Notes: generated by a model not told the origin, from the letters alone. A DNA stretch of 64,000 nt from Acanthosepion lycidas (GCA_963932145.1 OZ010595.1:91453065-91517064), one strand, 5' to 3'. Shown: positions 45,994 to 60,344, counted from the stretch's first letter. Translations and numbers: made by a program.

Positions 45994-48900
45994 TAATTAA
46001 TTAATTAATTAAAAACCCAGCTAATAATGTGAATAATAAATTGGGTAAGAAGAGTTGAGAGAAGGCAGAGAGAAATAAATTTGTCACATACGTTGACACC
46101 GATAGAAATTTTAATTAATTCTTTGAGAGAAATGGTGAGCGTCTGGGTTTGACAGCGTGTGTTGTACGGAAAACCAAACCTGCTGATGACTGGACGGCGG
46201 CACCTTCCTCCTTTCCTTTCGATAACTGTTTTTTTTTTTTTTTTTTAATCATTCACTCATCGTCTTTTTTACCTGGTCTCATCACGGTGTTTGGTAAACA
46301 CATTTTTTAAATCTATTTTTACAGAACGGTACTCCGACGTGTTCTTGATAACAGCATGGTTAATCAATTATCTCTCAGATACATCGATCAGTTTCTCGTT
46401 TTCTCTACAGACAAAAACAACAACAAAAAAAAAACAAATATAAAAAAAAAACAAAGCAAAAAACTTGTAGTCACAGAATTAAACAAACCAATCTTCAGAG
46501 AAAGACAAGGTTTTCTACTTTAGAAATTATGATTATCAACATTAAATATGACGATTTTTATTTTTTATTTAAATAACATAAAAATAATCGCCATAATTCA
46601 TTTATGATATGTATTCATGTTATCTAAATCTGCTCATTATCTGTCTTTCAGTGTGCTCATATCTATCTATCTATCTATCCCAGTGTGATCATATCTATCA
46701 GTTTTCGCTCACTAAATTAGTTGCTTGCCTGCGGCGTATGGTTTGCGATCGGACTCAGGTAAAAACCGAAATTTCAAATGTGTATTTTCAAGGCAAACAG
46801 TCCCGATTTCGTATACTTGTAATAAAAAAAAGTCTATAACACTTAGTCTTTCTGAGTTCATTTCTATCTCTCTCCAATCATTGATCTTTTATGCGTTCGT
46901 GCGCGTATGCGTGCAGAGCACAAATGAACTTTACCAAAAAACATAATTCAAGAAAATATTAATTATTCTTATACTTGGGTCGTATTTTGGGACAAAACAG
47001 ACAATTAACAAAGAAGAAAAAAAAAAAAAAAAACCCAAACAAATAACAACAAAAAACAAAATACTACAGTAAGCTAAACAGTAAAAAGCAGCCATTTATT
47101 ATTAGTTTTTAATTTTGTCGCTGAATTTAGTTTTTAAAGATCGAAATTTTTAGTGGTCAATCGAAAATTTATTGACCCTTTCGGCCTCATATTTTCCAAG
47201 GCGCGTATTCTTATTTTTTAAAAACAACATTATTGTTTCAATGTCAATTGTCAATCATAGATAAAAAAAAAAACCCAAAACAAAAAACAAAAAAAAAAAA
47301 ACGATCCATTTTAACTAGAAATAAGTGTTTAAAAGTAAAAAAACGGAGGGAAAATCAGCTTTTTACTGTAAAAAGCTGATTGTAAAAATTTTACATATCA
47401 CTGTGCCTCATTAAATAAAAAGGACAAAAATAAAACGTTAACCATACACAAGAAGAGCTTCCTTAAATTATATTTGTACATTGTATCGATACATATGAAT
47501 GAACAGAATGAGATAAAAGACATGAACAACATAATGATAGATAATGAACAGAATGAGATAGATAGATTTGTCTTGTCTTGTCCGATTCATTCATGGCTTC
47601 AGTTCAATAATACTCAGTGAGTATTGAACTCTAGCTTTGATTTGCATAGCTTCCTCAATCCTCATCATTGCTCTACGGCAGGAACTGTTCTGATGAGTGA
47701 GAGAGAGAGGGGGGGAGGGAGAAACATTTGTGTACATTCAAATTTCGAATTCTGCTTGCTTTTCATTTCAACAATTTTACTCATTTATTCTGAGTTAAAA
47801 AATGAATGTTTTTCCCCCAAAGAAAGCCAGGCTTTCGTCGGCATAAAAAGAAAGTATTGATGAAAACAAAATTTATTTGTTTTTTTTTTTGTTTTTTTTT
47901 TTATAACGAGAAACGAAATAATAAAACTATATTAATTTACTGTTTATTGTTTATTGTTCAATGAAGGAATCCCTCATTGTCAAATTCTTTACCTTTTTAT
48001 CCTCCTTTCTTCGGAAATTCGACAGAAAGCAAACCAGAACCAACTAGTTTTTTCCTTTAATTTTATAGAAATATGAAAATAATAATAATAATAAAAAAAA
48101 ACACTAGAGCATATGCTTTTTTTTCTTATTTTTTTGTTATTTCTTTTCACCCTTTTCATTGATCGATTGAAATAAAAAAAAAAATCCTTTTTTTTTTCTT
48201 TTAAAAATGCACATGAACTTTTACCGCTACCATTTCCCAATCTCATAATAAAAAAAGGTTTTTTATTTGAAAAGTAAGGTAAAAAAAAAAAAAAAAGTCA
48301 AGGAATTTATAGTCATCATCACTTGTTAGTTAGGGTTTCGACTTTCTCTTCTTTTGCTTACCTTCGTTGTTTATTATTTCGACCAAAAGGCACTAAAAAA
48401 CCTATCGTATTTCTTGGTACAAAAAAAAAAAAAAAAAAAAAGAAGCCAGGCCCGTTACCATATATATTCGTTTTTTGTATATATTTTATTTTCATTGAGT
48501 TAACGCTAAATAAACCCAGCGAATACATTGAGTTTCTGTTTCACACATCTAACGACGTACAATCCGTGACTTTGACAAAATGAAAACTACATTTAACTTA
48601 CTTAAGTTAAACGTCATTTTAAACGGCTTCCAATAATAATAATAAATTATTAGTAATAATAAATGTGGAATTACTAAATGGAATAAAAGAGTTGTGTTCA
48701 TAATCAGGGCGCACTGGAAACGGTCCCAAATAACCTTGTAAAATAAATTCTTTTACTAAAAGGGAATGGAACAAATGGAGATCCGGGAAAAATGAAGTGA
48801 CAAGATTCAAACACATTCTGAAGTCGACAAAGCTGAGTGATGAAAAGGGAGTTACAGTGTTATTATTGTTGTATATTAGGGAAAATGACAGCAACACCCT

Positions 48901-50021
48901 CTGGTGTAAAGATGCAGCTTATTAATACATTTGAAAATGTACACACCATCAATTTGTTTTGACGTGCAAATCGAAGATTTTTGTTGACTTGATCGTGCCA
49001 GTTAGTATCTTATTTTTCGATCAATTGTCTTTTGATTAATAATGAATTTGTTTCAGTAGCAATCAATTCATTTAAAGTAAGTAAAAATTCGCTCATAAAA
49101 AAGTAGTTATTTTGTTAGAAAACAAAAGGGCATTGCAACGAACGTCGCGAAATGTATAAGCAATTGACACATATTCACGTAAAGAAAAGAAGAGGAAGAA
49201 TTAGAAAACGGGATATTCGTGTTTATTTCTTTTTTAAAAAGTAAAAAGACAAAAAAGACTTCTGCGATTTTGGCACGCTCATTTTCCTGACGGAGAGTTT
49301 GGTGCGCGCGCATGCGTGTGTGCGATTTGTGTCCGTGTGTGCGCGCGCACTGATTGCATTCATTCGGCTTTCTCAAGGCATTTTTATCATGGTACACCGA
49401 AGCCGAAATAACTGAGTCATTTATTTATTTATTATTAAACGGACTCCTTACATTTGGTGCCCTTTTTAGATAAAATTTATTTAAAAAATTTGTTAAAAAA
49501 ATACTTTTTAAAATCACCTGCATTTAATTTTAATTAGTAGAGAAAGTGGATGACTTTAGGAGGTGTTATATTCTTCTTCTTAATTTATTCTTCAGAATCG
49601 ATTAGTAATTTGAAATAATGAGGAATGAAATTATCACACAGTGAGACGTGATTAGATGTGTGTGTGTGTGTGTGTGTAAATTATTTTAAAGGAAAATAAG
49701 ATGAATAAACAATAATACAACTAACATCTGTCAGTGAAACGGTTGACGAATTAAAATTACTAACTTACTAAAATAAGGCAAAATATTTTCAGTTACGTTC
49801 ATATTAAAAATCATTAAAATTCTGCCTTTTTTTTTTATCATATGAACAACAATCACGGACGTCATTTACGATGTGTATAGTGATTTATTTCAAGACAATT
49901 TCTTTTTAAGATTACAAATAATTTAAGCAACAAGAAATTCACACGAAAGACTTTTTTTTTGTATCACGTCCAGCGTACATAACACTGAGTAGCTAGACAA
50001 ACGTGTCTTATTCAAATAACC

Positions 50022-50057
<36 letters not shown>

Positions 50058-50994
50058 GTGACTTACGCCAAAATGTCATGAATCGAGACGTGTTGTACAT
50101 TGTGGTGTACTGTCACTTTCCAAAGCGGGGACGGGATCCGATAATGTTTGAGATTTTTGTAGATTTTTTTTTAATTGTGTTTTTTTATTTTTTTTATTTT
50201 ACATAAGACTACAAGTAATTTTCTCTCTCTCTAAGTAGGCATGCCTGCAGTTGTTGCTGTTGCCAATATTAAAAAAAACAAAAAAACAATTTTAACAAAA
50301 AACGACATGAAAAAAATCCTTCCTATTATTACTATTCACGGTCAGCGATTGCGAATGGAGAAGTAAAGATATATAGTCTTCCGATTTCCGTTTTGTCCCA
50401 TTGCGAATCATCGTTTTTTTTGTTTTTTTTTGTTTTTTTCCTCATAAAGAAGTGAAATGAAGATAAGGATCTCGGATCAATTTCAAATAAAAATAATTTT
50501 TATCTATCGAATGCTAGAGACAGTGATTAACAATACAAAGGATATCAATGAATATTTATTAAAAAAAATATAACAAACGAACAAAAACGCTTTTTTTTTT
50601 TTTATATATATCAATTTTTACAATACATTCCTTTCCCGCCTCACTACTTGTCCGAAAATATATTCATTTACACTTCGATAGTGGGGAGTCAGTAGTGTAA
50701 ATGTGTCTGTGTACAGTACTACACAGTATTTGAATTTGTTGGATATCAATCACAATTCACGCTCTTGTCTTTAAAAACTGCTCCGTCTCTTGTTAAATCG
50801 CAGCAAATTACATCAAAAATGTGTTTCTATTGAAAAATGACATACCAATCTTCAACAAATGAATATTTAAAGAAAATTAATGAAACCAAATTCAATACAA
50901 AATATGCATCAGCTATAAAAATAAAATGACATGCAGGTACTTTTTTTTTTTTATACATGTTTAATTCCCGCTAAATATGGGTTTGAAAAGACGT

Positions 50995-51035
<41 letters not shown>

Positions 51036-51400
51036 ACACACATATATGTGTGTGTGTTCTTTTTCAGAGAGAGTGAGAAATGTCGAGGAGAGCATAAGTC
51101 TTTGCAACTTGTAACTGTGATGAACCAAATATAGTACTCACGGGTTCAAGATTTGAAATTGTGGAAAATAAAAACAAATCAATAATCAGAAGTTTTAATC
51201 TGTGAACGACTTAGGAAATATTGATTTGTTTTTTTTTTTTTAATTTTATTTGAGTTTGTGTTTCACTCTTTAAACTTTTAAATTCCTCTTGCTTGCTTCT
51301 TAAGTTTAAGTCTGACACACGGCCACAATTGTAGTGCGTTTAATTAAGAAGATCAATTATTTTAGTTTGTAACAGCAGTTCGTTAAACACTGCAACGGGA
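45990..51400. other. AT-rich DNA with many homopolymers; no recognised gene
   Basis: Poly-T and poly-A runs at 46230, 47017, 47283, 48280, 48421 and 50023-50054 (about 32 A). GT array at 49656-49678, GCGC/TG-rich block at 49303-49350, TA array at 51001-51033. A perfect 29-bp palindrome at 47353-47381. A single TATC/CAGTGTGATCATATC unit at 46660-46700. Open frames of 65-96 codons lack recognised similarity. Confidence 0.5.
51300..51345 (-). repeat. Possible SINE tail fragment
   Basis: TCTGACACACGGCCACAATT in reverse resembles the GGCCTTGTGCCACA tail of the tRNA SINEs. Confidence 0.35.
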
Positions 51401-51404
51401 CGAG

Positions 51405-52125
51405 TGTTCATATAGATAGATAGATATGAACAGACTGAGATAGGTAGATTGAGACAAACAGGTATATAGATATAGATATGAACACAAAGAGAGACTCACT
51501 CATACACACATACCTAGAGAGAAAGAGAGTGAAAGACAGGAGAGCACAGATATATATGAAAATGAATGAACTCACAAATAGATAGATATGATGAACATAC
51601 TCAAACATACATGCATATTGGGTTGATAGACGTACAGATCGATAGATAGATTCGATAGATAAAATCAGAGGCAGGCGGATACTAAAATTAAAAATATATA
51701 TGAAAATGAACACATGCAAGAAGAGATAGATAGATAGATAGATAGATAATGTTTGTGTGTGTTCCTTTTCATGTCGGCCTGCTTCTGTTCATAGATAGGA
51801 ACACGCTCATGATACATACATACATACATAATATAGGTAGATACGTAACTACAGACTTAGGTGATAGATAGATCATATTAGATAGATAGATAGATAGATA
51901 GATAAATCATATTTAATAGATAGACAGATAGATCATATTTAATAGATAGATAGATAGACAGATAGATAGATCATATTTAATAGATAGACAGATAGACAGA
52001 GACAGATAGATAGATCATAATAGATAGATAGATAGATCATATTTAATAGATAGATAGATAGATAGATCATATTTAATAGATAGATAGATCATATTTAATA
52101 CATAGATAGATAGATAGATATGAAC
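51405..52125. repeat. GATA array with higher-order unit
   Basis: Clustered GATA repeats at 51405-51750 and 51850-52120. Interruptions are GAACAGACTGAGATAGGTAG-type (reverse of the 30-kb unit) and a second unit, GATCATATTTAATAGATA, repeated about seven times at 51865-52100. Confidence 0.92.
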
Positions 52126-52129
52126 AGAT

Positions 52130-52483
52130 AGAAATCGAGAGGTACCTGGGTCGTAGATAATGTGATTGATTGGAGAAGGAAGCACTAGACAGAAATGAGA
52201 AAACGATTATTGAAGTTCACGTCTTCGTTTGCTTGTTATTCGTTTCCCTAAGTCCATGAATAAAGCGATTTTACGTATAGAATATTGAGATCAATGAATA
52301 GATTTTAAAAAGCTATCGGGTTGGCATATGTAGTGAACATTTATTTCATTAATTAATTAACTGGAGGGTTTTTACTTTTTAAAAATATCGTTCACATAAA
52401 AAAAAAAAAGTTTAATAATCCGCCGTTTTGGCAAAAGAAGGTAAAAAGCAGACATTAAAATGCGGCAACTTAAAACAGAAATA

Positions 52484-52522
<39 letters not shown>

Positions 52523-52789
52523 TCATCATAAACATTCATAAACTGATGGTTAAAAATGTACAAACCTTTAATAAGTAGAATCGCTCACTGACAGGTAAAA
52601 ATTTCCGGGGATATTCATTAAAAAAACCCGTTGGTAAACCTGACCCCGCGTTATTTATATTTCAACTTTTTTTTTTCTTTTTTTTTACTCCGGACGGGGA
52701 AAAAACTTTAAGCATCTTCGTCGGGTACACTTCAGATCCCGGTATGGGTACATTGTGCTGGAGTTAACTGCTGGGATATAGAGGCATAC

Positions 52790-52859
<70 letters not shown>

Positions 52860-53138
52860 TTTTCTTTTACTTTTCTTTCTTTTTTTTCAAAGTTATTTTT
52901 TTTGCTTCACTTTTCAGCAGCAACCAAAGGCTCAAAATAATTGATTTCTCTTTAAATGTTGAGAATTGAAATTCAATGGAAATTTAGGGGAATAATTATA
53001 ATTGGTGAGTCTTTATTTCATTTTTAAATAAATACGAGATTTTTTTTCTTCCTTTGCGTATATTTTTTCTTTTTTTATATTTTGACAACAAGAAAACGGA
53101 TGGGTTAGAAAATGTATGTATGTATGTATATATATATG

Positions 53139-53176
<38 letters not shown>

Positions 53177-53732
53177 CACATGAAATAGTAAACACAGCAA
53201 TTAATAAAGGTAAGTATTCCTTCGTCGTTTCTTTCAAAGCTTGTATATGTGATGCTATGTGAATTATTTACATATACACACGTTGTGAAATATTGTAAGC
53301 TAAAAAAAGTAGATTTTTTTCTTCCAGATTTCGTTTATCCTCCTTTTCTTCAAATGTGAAAAATTGTTGCGTCAAGCGATAATAATTGCTGTGGTTATTT
53401 TGAAGATGACGATGCAGACGTTTTAATAATGTCACCCGAGTGTCGAGATGAACATTCAAGTTGGGATCCAATCGTAGATAACGGTCGGATTTTTCCGAGA
53501 AGAAAATGTCGCTGTAGTCTCGACAAAATCCTTTTAGTGAGAAGGTAACTAATTCTCTTTAAAAACAGTAGTAGCAGCAGCGACCACAATGACTACGACG
53601 ATGGCAGTCACAATATAGCACACAAGAGAAAATTATCCCACACATAGGAAGATGCGGGGGAAAAAAAGGACCTCACTTAAATTTGGGGATCTTTTATTTG
53701 ATTGGATTTTAATATATTTTAAATCATGAAAT

Positions 53733-53779
<47 letters not shown>

Positions 53780-54700
53780 AATTTGAATGATAGCCAATAT
53801 CTTAATTTTTTATTATTGTAGGAGGAAAATAACTTTTTTTACCCATAAAAAAACACTTTTTGCTCTACCTTCAAAGGTCTGACGTTCAATTGTAAAAATA
53901 CAAATGTAAAAAAAAAAAGGTATACAAATGATAACCTTTTTGTTTTTTTTATAGCTTTTCTTTTTTCTTTATTATTCGTTTTGAACTGAAGATGCCGTTG
54001 TCTCTCTAAAGAAGGAACAAGGGTCATTTAAATTCATTGAAAACTTTTAATTTTTTCTTTCTCAGAAAATATCAACGAATATCTCTCCTCACTGAATTTT
54101 CATTTCAAAATCAAAGAGGTTCCTTGTATTCCAATGCCTAGTGTACGTATTTTTATTTATTATTTCTGTAACTTTTTTCCTTTTGATTAAAATCCAACTA
54201 AATAGTGAACAATAATCACGCTTTTCTTTCTTTCTTTTTTTTTTTTTTTTTTTTAAATCCAACGTCGCAAGGAACAAACAAGTTAAAAAGAAGAAACAAA
54301 AAAAAAAAAAAAAAAACTAAAAAAAAAACTATTTGTTGTGTTTATTAACGAGAAGAATGTGTTGTTTCCGTTTTAGCAACACAAAACTGCAGCAGTTGAA
54401 GCGACTATGAGATTTCTACAAATAACATTAACAATGTTGTGAACATTATTGGAAAGAATTTTTTTTTTTTTTTTTTTTTACATCCACTGCTGGGACGACA
54501 ATATCCCTGACTTTTTTATATGGATGTAAAATCCGTCCGATGTAGAAATTGTCCGGAATATTTTTTGGCGAAATGTTTTTTTAACTTTCCATCTATGTGA
54601 TAAAACTTCATAAAACAGTCACATTTTTTTTATTTTTTTTTATTTTTTACTTATATCATTAATTTTGCCTCCTCTTTCTATTTTTCTCATTTTTGTCTTC
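52130..54700. other. AT-rich DNA with TA arrays; no recognised gene
   Basis: TA arrays at 52794-52858, 53121-53170 and 53736-53776, and long T/A runs near 54235-54255 and 54457-54480. Open frames of 62-74 codons have no recognised similarity. Confidence 0.5.
52483..52521. repeat. (TA)n microsatellite
   Basis: TA with one ACAT interruption. Confidence 0.95.
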
Positions 54701-57500
54701 TTTCCTTAATTTTTCCCCACAACTAAAAATTCCTATATCTGGTTGGAGTATCCGCTGTGGAGTGCGCGTGCGTCTGTGTGTGTGTGTGTGTGTGCGTGCG
54801 TGTAAAAAGATTTTAAATGTGTAAATAACTGTCTTTACACAACTTTGGGTGTAATCATAATATTATCATATATTTTTTTTAGGATAGAAAAAAAATGCAC
54901 GCGCTCACACACACATACACACACACATACAGAGAAACGTGGCTTCTCTACGTTTGCTCAGTTAGTGCGTGTGTGTATGTGCGTGAATACGCCTGCACAG
55001 ATGTATGTACGTATATTGTATAAATATGTGTGTGTAACACCGTAAACAAGTGTGTGTTCTGCACGCGCGTGAGACCGACTACGTAGAGAAGAGCGCGTGT
55101 GCGTGCGCGCGCACACAAAAGATTAAAAAAAGGGGGGGAGAAAGAGAGAGAGAGAGAATTCCTACGGCAACTTAACGGGCTTTCGTTTCATGTTTTTTTT
55201 CTCTCGTTCTTTTTTCCCTCTCGCTTGCCATTTTTTGTTTGTTTGATTTGGAAGCCTTCTCTAGTCACTCACTCTTCTTCTTTTTCTATCGGGTTTCCAC
55301 TGGTAGACCAGCCTTGCCATCAAAGTAACGTTAACTAACCTAGACTGCTACTTTCTTTATCATTTGCTTACCTAATGACAAGCTTTATCCCCCACGCTAA
55401 CCCTAGAGATGGGATAACCCAGAGGTCGTGACCTCTCCTTCTTCAAAGCCAGGAGAGAGATTTGTACTTAGTAAACACGACAGTGAATTGAATTGTCATC
55501 AAGAAAGACAGTTTATTGTCTCAAAACATTAAATTAACATTGGGTGATTTTTATGTAATACACATGAATGAATGCGAATTTTATAATATCACGGAATACG
55601 AATTTTACAAAAAAGAAAATAAAAAGGAATTATTGTGATTGGTTTTTGATTAAAAAAAAAAAAAAAAAAAAAGGTAAAAAAATATAAAATCCTTGTGTTC
55701 GGTTTTTTAGTTTAAAATTCCAACCAGTAATAAGCGAAATACCGTTTTCTTGCTTAGCTTAATTAGTCTTTGATGGGAAAAGAAACGTGTGTGGCGTTAC
55801 ACTTGGAGTCTTCTTCTTCAATGTTTCTTGTTTCTATGATCAACTGATACTGTATTATTTGTTACATCGTGTGTCTAGCAATATTTAATAATACTGATAT
55901 GCATACTGACCTAATCTCTGCCTGATGTAGTTAAAAATGGATATTTAACAGTCGAAAAGAGACAGAAGAATCGCGTAAAAAGACTGTCCTCGGGTAAAAT
56001 ATCTATTCCTTCTTTACACCCGGATTTCAAATCTATAATTTGTAATAAGGTACCGTAAAAATTTGAATGAAATGGTGTATGGATTCAGTGTTTAAGCCGG
56101 GAAGAAGAAAGGCGCGTAAAGTTCATAAATACAGTAAGACAGCGTGCATAAATTATACATTTAAAAATTATTATTATCTTTTTTTTCTTGCCAAAACCAA
56201 GGATTATTTAAGAATAAATTTCCACAGATTTGTTTCATTATTTTTTGCTTTTGTTTTTTTTTTTTTGCTTTCTTTCTCTCTTTCTTTCTTGATCGCCTTT
56301 TCGTTTGTGTAGCCACGATTGTAAATTAGACGGCTACGTTTTCTTCATCTTTATGTCGAACTAGAAAAGGGAAAAAATATATGGTGTCTCGCATTGCGGG
56401 TGTATTTTTTTTTTTTTTTGGCCAGTTAGATCGGTCGGAGTGAGCCAAGAAGACTGAAACGTTTTAGCCTGTTACAAACGGCATGATGAGAAGAGTAACT
56501 GCTTGCCGGCCCGACACACAGAAGGCAAAGTCAAGTTGTAAGGATATAAAGAGACGCTAGGCCTTGCCTGCTACCAACTACTTTCACTTTCGCAGGCACA
56601 TTCCATTACGCTAATACTGGGGGAGCCAGGTTGTCGGACAAACTGGCTTCTTTCTACCGTGTACAACACACGCATGCACGTACGCACATGTACACACACA
56701 TATTCTCTCACTCACGCTCGCTCTTTCTCTGTGTTTTCCTGATTTTCCCCGAGAATGTGTAGATGCGTGTCTATATAAAAGTCTTTTCCCTTTCTCCTCT
56801 TCATCACCCTCTTCTTATGGATGTTGTCTTCAGCAGAGGTAGGAGTGTTAGTAGAGTTGAAGAAGCTTTGGTCCTTCTGGCCATCTATCGACCATCTCAT
56901 CACACGTAAACACACACACACACACACACACAAGCGCACGCGCGTGCACGCGCAATCGAGCGGTGAGTCTTCTTGTCTGGTCTGTCGCAGCTCACTCGTC
57001 GCAACTTGACCACTGTCATTTATTCTAGCTAATATTCCTCTAGTCTAGCTATATTTGAAAATTTTCAGGAAAATTACAAAAAAAAAAAAAAAAAAAAAAA
57101 GAAAAGAAAAAGAAAGCAAGAAAGAAACAATTGTAAGAATTTTGCTGCTGAAGAAGTTATAATTTATGTGTTTCTCATACTGCAAAAAAAACAATGAAAA
57201 CTGAAAAGGAAAGTTAAGTCAATTTCTCGTTTTAATGATATATGGATGGATAGGTTTAAGAAGTTTATTTTGTCTTTAGATACATTGGCAATAATAGCAG
57301 GTGAGAACATTAAAATCCTTTTTCACTCAGCACCCCGCCAGAGATTATTATTATTATTCGCTTCGATTGGCCCTTTTCTTCAGCTATAAGATTAGTACAC
57401 ACACACACGCACACACACGCACACGGGCACACACACACGCACGCGCGCACTGAGCATTGAAATTATGATGTTACCCCAGCCATTGTAGTTAAATGCTTCT
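54700..57500. other. CpG-bearing, alternating purine-pyrimidine zone
   Basis: TG/CG/CA arrays occur at 54760-54800, 54898-54930, 55090-55118, 56905-56960 and 57395-57452, with a GA array at 55135-55157. Sequence at 56400-56660 is less repetitive and includes TATAAAG at 56545-56551. This could be a promoter or first-exon region, but no exon was recognised downstream. Confidence 0.35.
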
Positions 57501-58190
57501 ACGTCGATTGCAACACAACACAACACTTGTGCTGTTATTCTGTCATTATCATTTCGTACGTAACATTGATATACGCTTCTGCTGTATGTTTTCCCTCTTT
57601 TTTTTCTGTTCTTTTTTCTTTTCTACGGCAAACGGCTGGCAAAGAAATCTGTGTTTGAGTTTGCAGAATAGAAACAAAAATAAAAAAATAAAAGTTGCAC
57701 ACACGCACGGACGAAATGTGGGTGCGAGGACATTGAGGTTTCAGACCCTCGACATTTAGATATTTTGTGAAATCCAAAAGTACAGAAATAATAATAAAAA
57801 AAAAAAAATCCCAAGGAACTCTTCAATTTTTGTGTGAATTTTATTTTGCAGTTACTTTTTCAGGCTCTTCTTAACACTGTGCTAAAATATCTGGGGGTTA
57901 TTGTTAGTGCTAGTGAAAAAACTCTCCTCAAATATCTTGGGTACTATATTTGCTGTACACACCAACTATGACCGACACACTGAACAACAGTCTTATTCCT
58001 TCTTCGATTAAAAACTCATTGGGTTGGGTGCTGTGGGGTGGGGTGGTGTGGGGGTGGTTGTTATTAAGTGCCACCAAGTCTCCTGAATAGTCTCATACTC
58101 ATTTTTATTCTTTTTCATTAATGCTGTGGCCTGGAGTGTTTTATTTTTACAATGACATTCACCCAGTACGATGCCCAAGAGCCACTCATG
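57500..58190. other. AT-rich DNA, nothing recognised
   Basis: Open frames at 57.5-57.8 kb overlap on both strands without recognised similarity. G-rich GTGGGG block at 58030-58060. Confidence 0.4.
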
Positions 58191-58199
58191 GTAGAGGGT

Positions 58200-58285
58200 T
58201 ATAGAGTAAAAGGCACCACCCCAAATAAGGCGATAAAACCACCAATGCACAAGGGTGGGAGGAGGCACCGGAAGTGAAGAAGAAT
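58200..58285 (-). repeat. LINE 3' tail fragment, copy E
   Basis: The minus strand carries TGGTGGTTTTATCGCCTTAT and GGGGTGGTGCC, matching the 3' tail of copies A-D in order, with a substitution-rich end. No coding part present. Confidence 0.5.
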
Positions 58286-58289
58286 GAAA

Positions 58290-60100
58290 AAACTATAGAA
58301 GGAACTGGAAACAAAATCCAAAACAAGAAACACGGGATAAAAACGAAACCTCTACTAACCTTGTTCAAAAGACCGAGGTTGGGGGTGAACCGGACGTTAG
58401 GCGAACCTCTCTACCCTTATTCTCAACTCTTCTGATTTCCACTTTCTCCAATTTTATTTATATATGCTTTTCAGGACTGATCCCAATGCTCAGATAAAGA
58501 CTGGTATGACTGTCACCTTCATGTTCCCTTTTCTAAACTACCTGGCACAATTGAGATTATTATTTTTATTTTATATCTACTGGTTTTGTATTTAACGCTT
58601 CTTTCATTAGAGATCAAGTGGCAACAAGTCTTTGACGATTTATTACTTTCCGATCAAAAACGCAAAACAGCCGAATAGACAAAATCAAACAACGAAGATC
58701 ACCATTTTTAAAAAAAAAAAAAAAAAAAAAAAAAGTTGTAGACATCTTCATTCGGGTGAGCGGGTATTTCATCACCGATTACTTCGCAGAACCCCCCCCC
58801 CCACACAAAAAAAAAAACAAAACAAAACAAACATTCTATTGCATAATTTGGAGTCAGGGATGGAGGGTAAAACCATTTTTTTCTTTCTGGAACCAATTCA
58901 TAATAAGGAGCCAGAACGAACCTTCCCGTTAAGAATTGGTAAAGACTAAAGAAACGTTTTTTTTTTTTTTTTTACCGAAGTGTTAGGCAAAGATCTTGAG
59001 CTCAGATCTTTTAGACTTCTGTTTCTTCGACTAAAAACTCAAGTCAAATCGCTTGACATATGTTTGTAAAATCGCTAGCCTTTGATAAACAATTTATCAA
59101 GACGATTTTACAAGTAGTTTTAATTCCAATAAATTACATATGGAATATTTTTTGTCAATGTCCATCTCTTCTCTAGAAAGTTTCTGGGCGTTTTGTAACC
59201 TAGAATTAATTTCGTATTAAGTTTCAAAGCAAAGTGATCACTTCACTAAGGCAGGTTGTGTAACAATGTAATTTAATATTTAAAATAAGTTAAGTACAAT
59301 CTTTTTTGCGCGTAGAGCCATACATTGTATAATAGTGTTAATAATTACTTTTTTGTTTCAAGGTAATGATTAACAATTTTTTTTATACATATATAAAATA
59401 AGAAGAATGAATCGAACCGTACGTTTCACGGCCACCTGTCTAATATTCTAACCGCGTGACTGATTAATGAATGCAGACAAGATTTAAGAATTGTGAGGGT
59501 CTGTGTACCAAAACTGGGAACTCATTGAGTAGATTAATAATAGATAGAGGATATTACAGAGAAGAGTCTTCTCTGTGTACTATTGTGTGATAAACATCCT
59601 CACCTACCCTATACTTGGGGTGGAAATCCAAATTTTGCAGCTGCCGCCCGGCAGCGGTAAGTCCTTATTTGTACACGTTCGGATCGCAGATTTGAAAATG
59701 AAAAAAAAAAAAAAAAAATGATTTAATAATATTTGCTTAGGTCATGTAACTACCTGTTTTTTTTTTCACCTCAGGCCTCAAACCTACCGCGGGTTTCAAT
59801 GTAATACTCGAAATCCTGATATCATTAGATTTTCCAAAGAGATTAATTCAAAATAAAAGCTTAGTAGATTTTAGGATCGAGTCGGTGATGTTTATTATTT
59901 CATATTCTAAAAGATGAAAAATGTAACTTTTAAAAAAATATATGGAGTTCTAATTTCTTTTTTAATCTTTCTTTTCAAATTCCTCTTTTTTTATGGGAAT
60001 TTGAAAATGATTATATATCAATACGGATTACAACTCCCTTTAAAAAGAGAATATAAATGGACACCCCCACCCTACAGGTATCAATTTTTATTGTTTTACT
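58290..60100. other. AT-rich DNA, nothing firm
   Basis: Homopolymers near 58708-58734 and 58960. An imperfect hairpin lies at 59064-59113 (see findings). The 93-codon frame at 59914 is hydrophobic and AT-driven. Confidence 0.4.
59405..59465 (-). repeat. Possible tRNA-like SINE remnant
   Basis: The minus strand carries CACGCGGTTAGAATATTAGA, then CGTACGGTTCGATTC, an A-box-like and a B-box-like segment with fitting spacing. Confidence 0.5.
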
Positions 60101-60104
60101 TAGC

Positions 60105-60190
60105 CGGGAGAATTAAAGCGCTGGTTCTTGAATTTGGTGGTCTAGTAATTTTGAGTTCAATCCTCGGGCTGGGTAGTACAGAGACTAGTC
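60105..60190 (+). repeat. Possible tRNA-like SINE remnant
   Basis: TAGCCGGGAGAATTAAAGCG followed by GTTCAATCCTCGGGC, a B-box-like block; tail not recognised. Confidence 0.45.
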
Positions 60191-60344
60191 ACTAGAGATG
60201 TAGAAACAAGAATGAAGAATAACAGAGAAGAACTAAAAAAAAAAAAAAAAGAAGAAACGGTCGTATATCCCGAAACAGCGGAACGATAACAGTCTTCTTC
60301 CGTAGATTGAAAAAAAGAAAAAAGAAAAAAAAAAAAGAAAAAAA

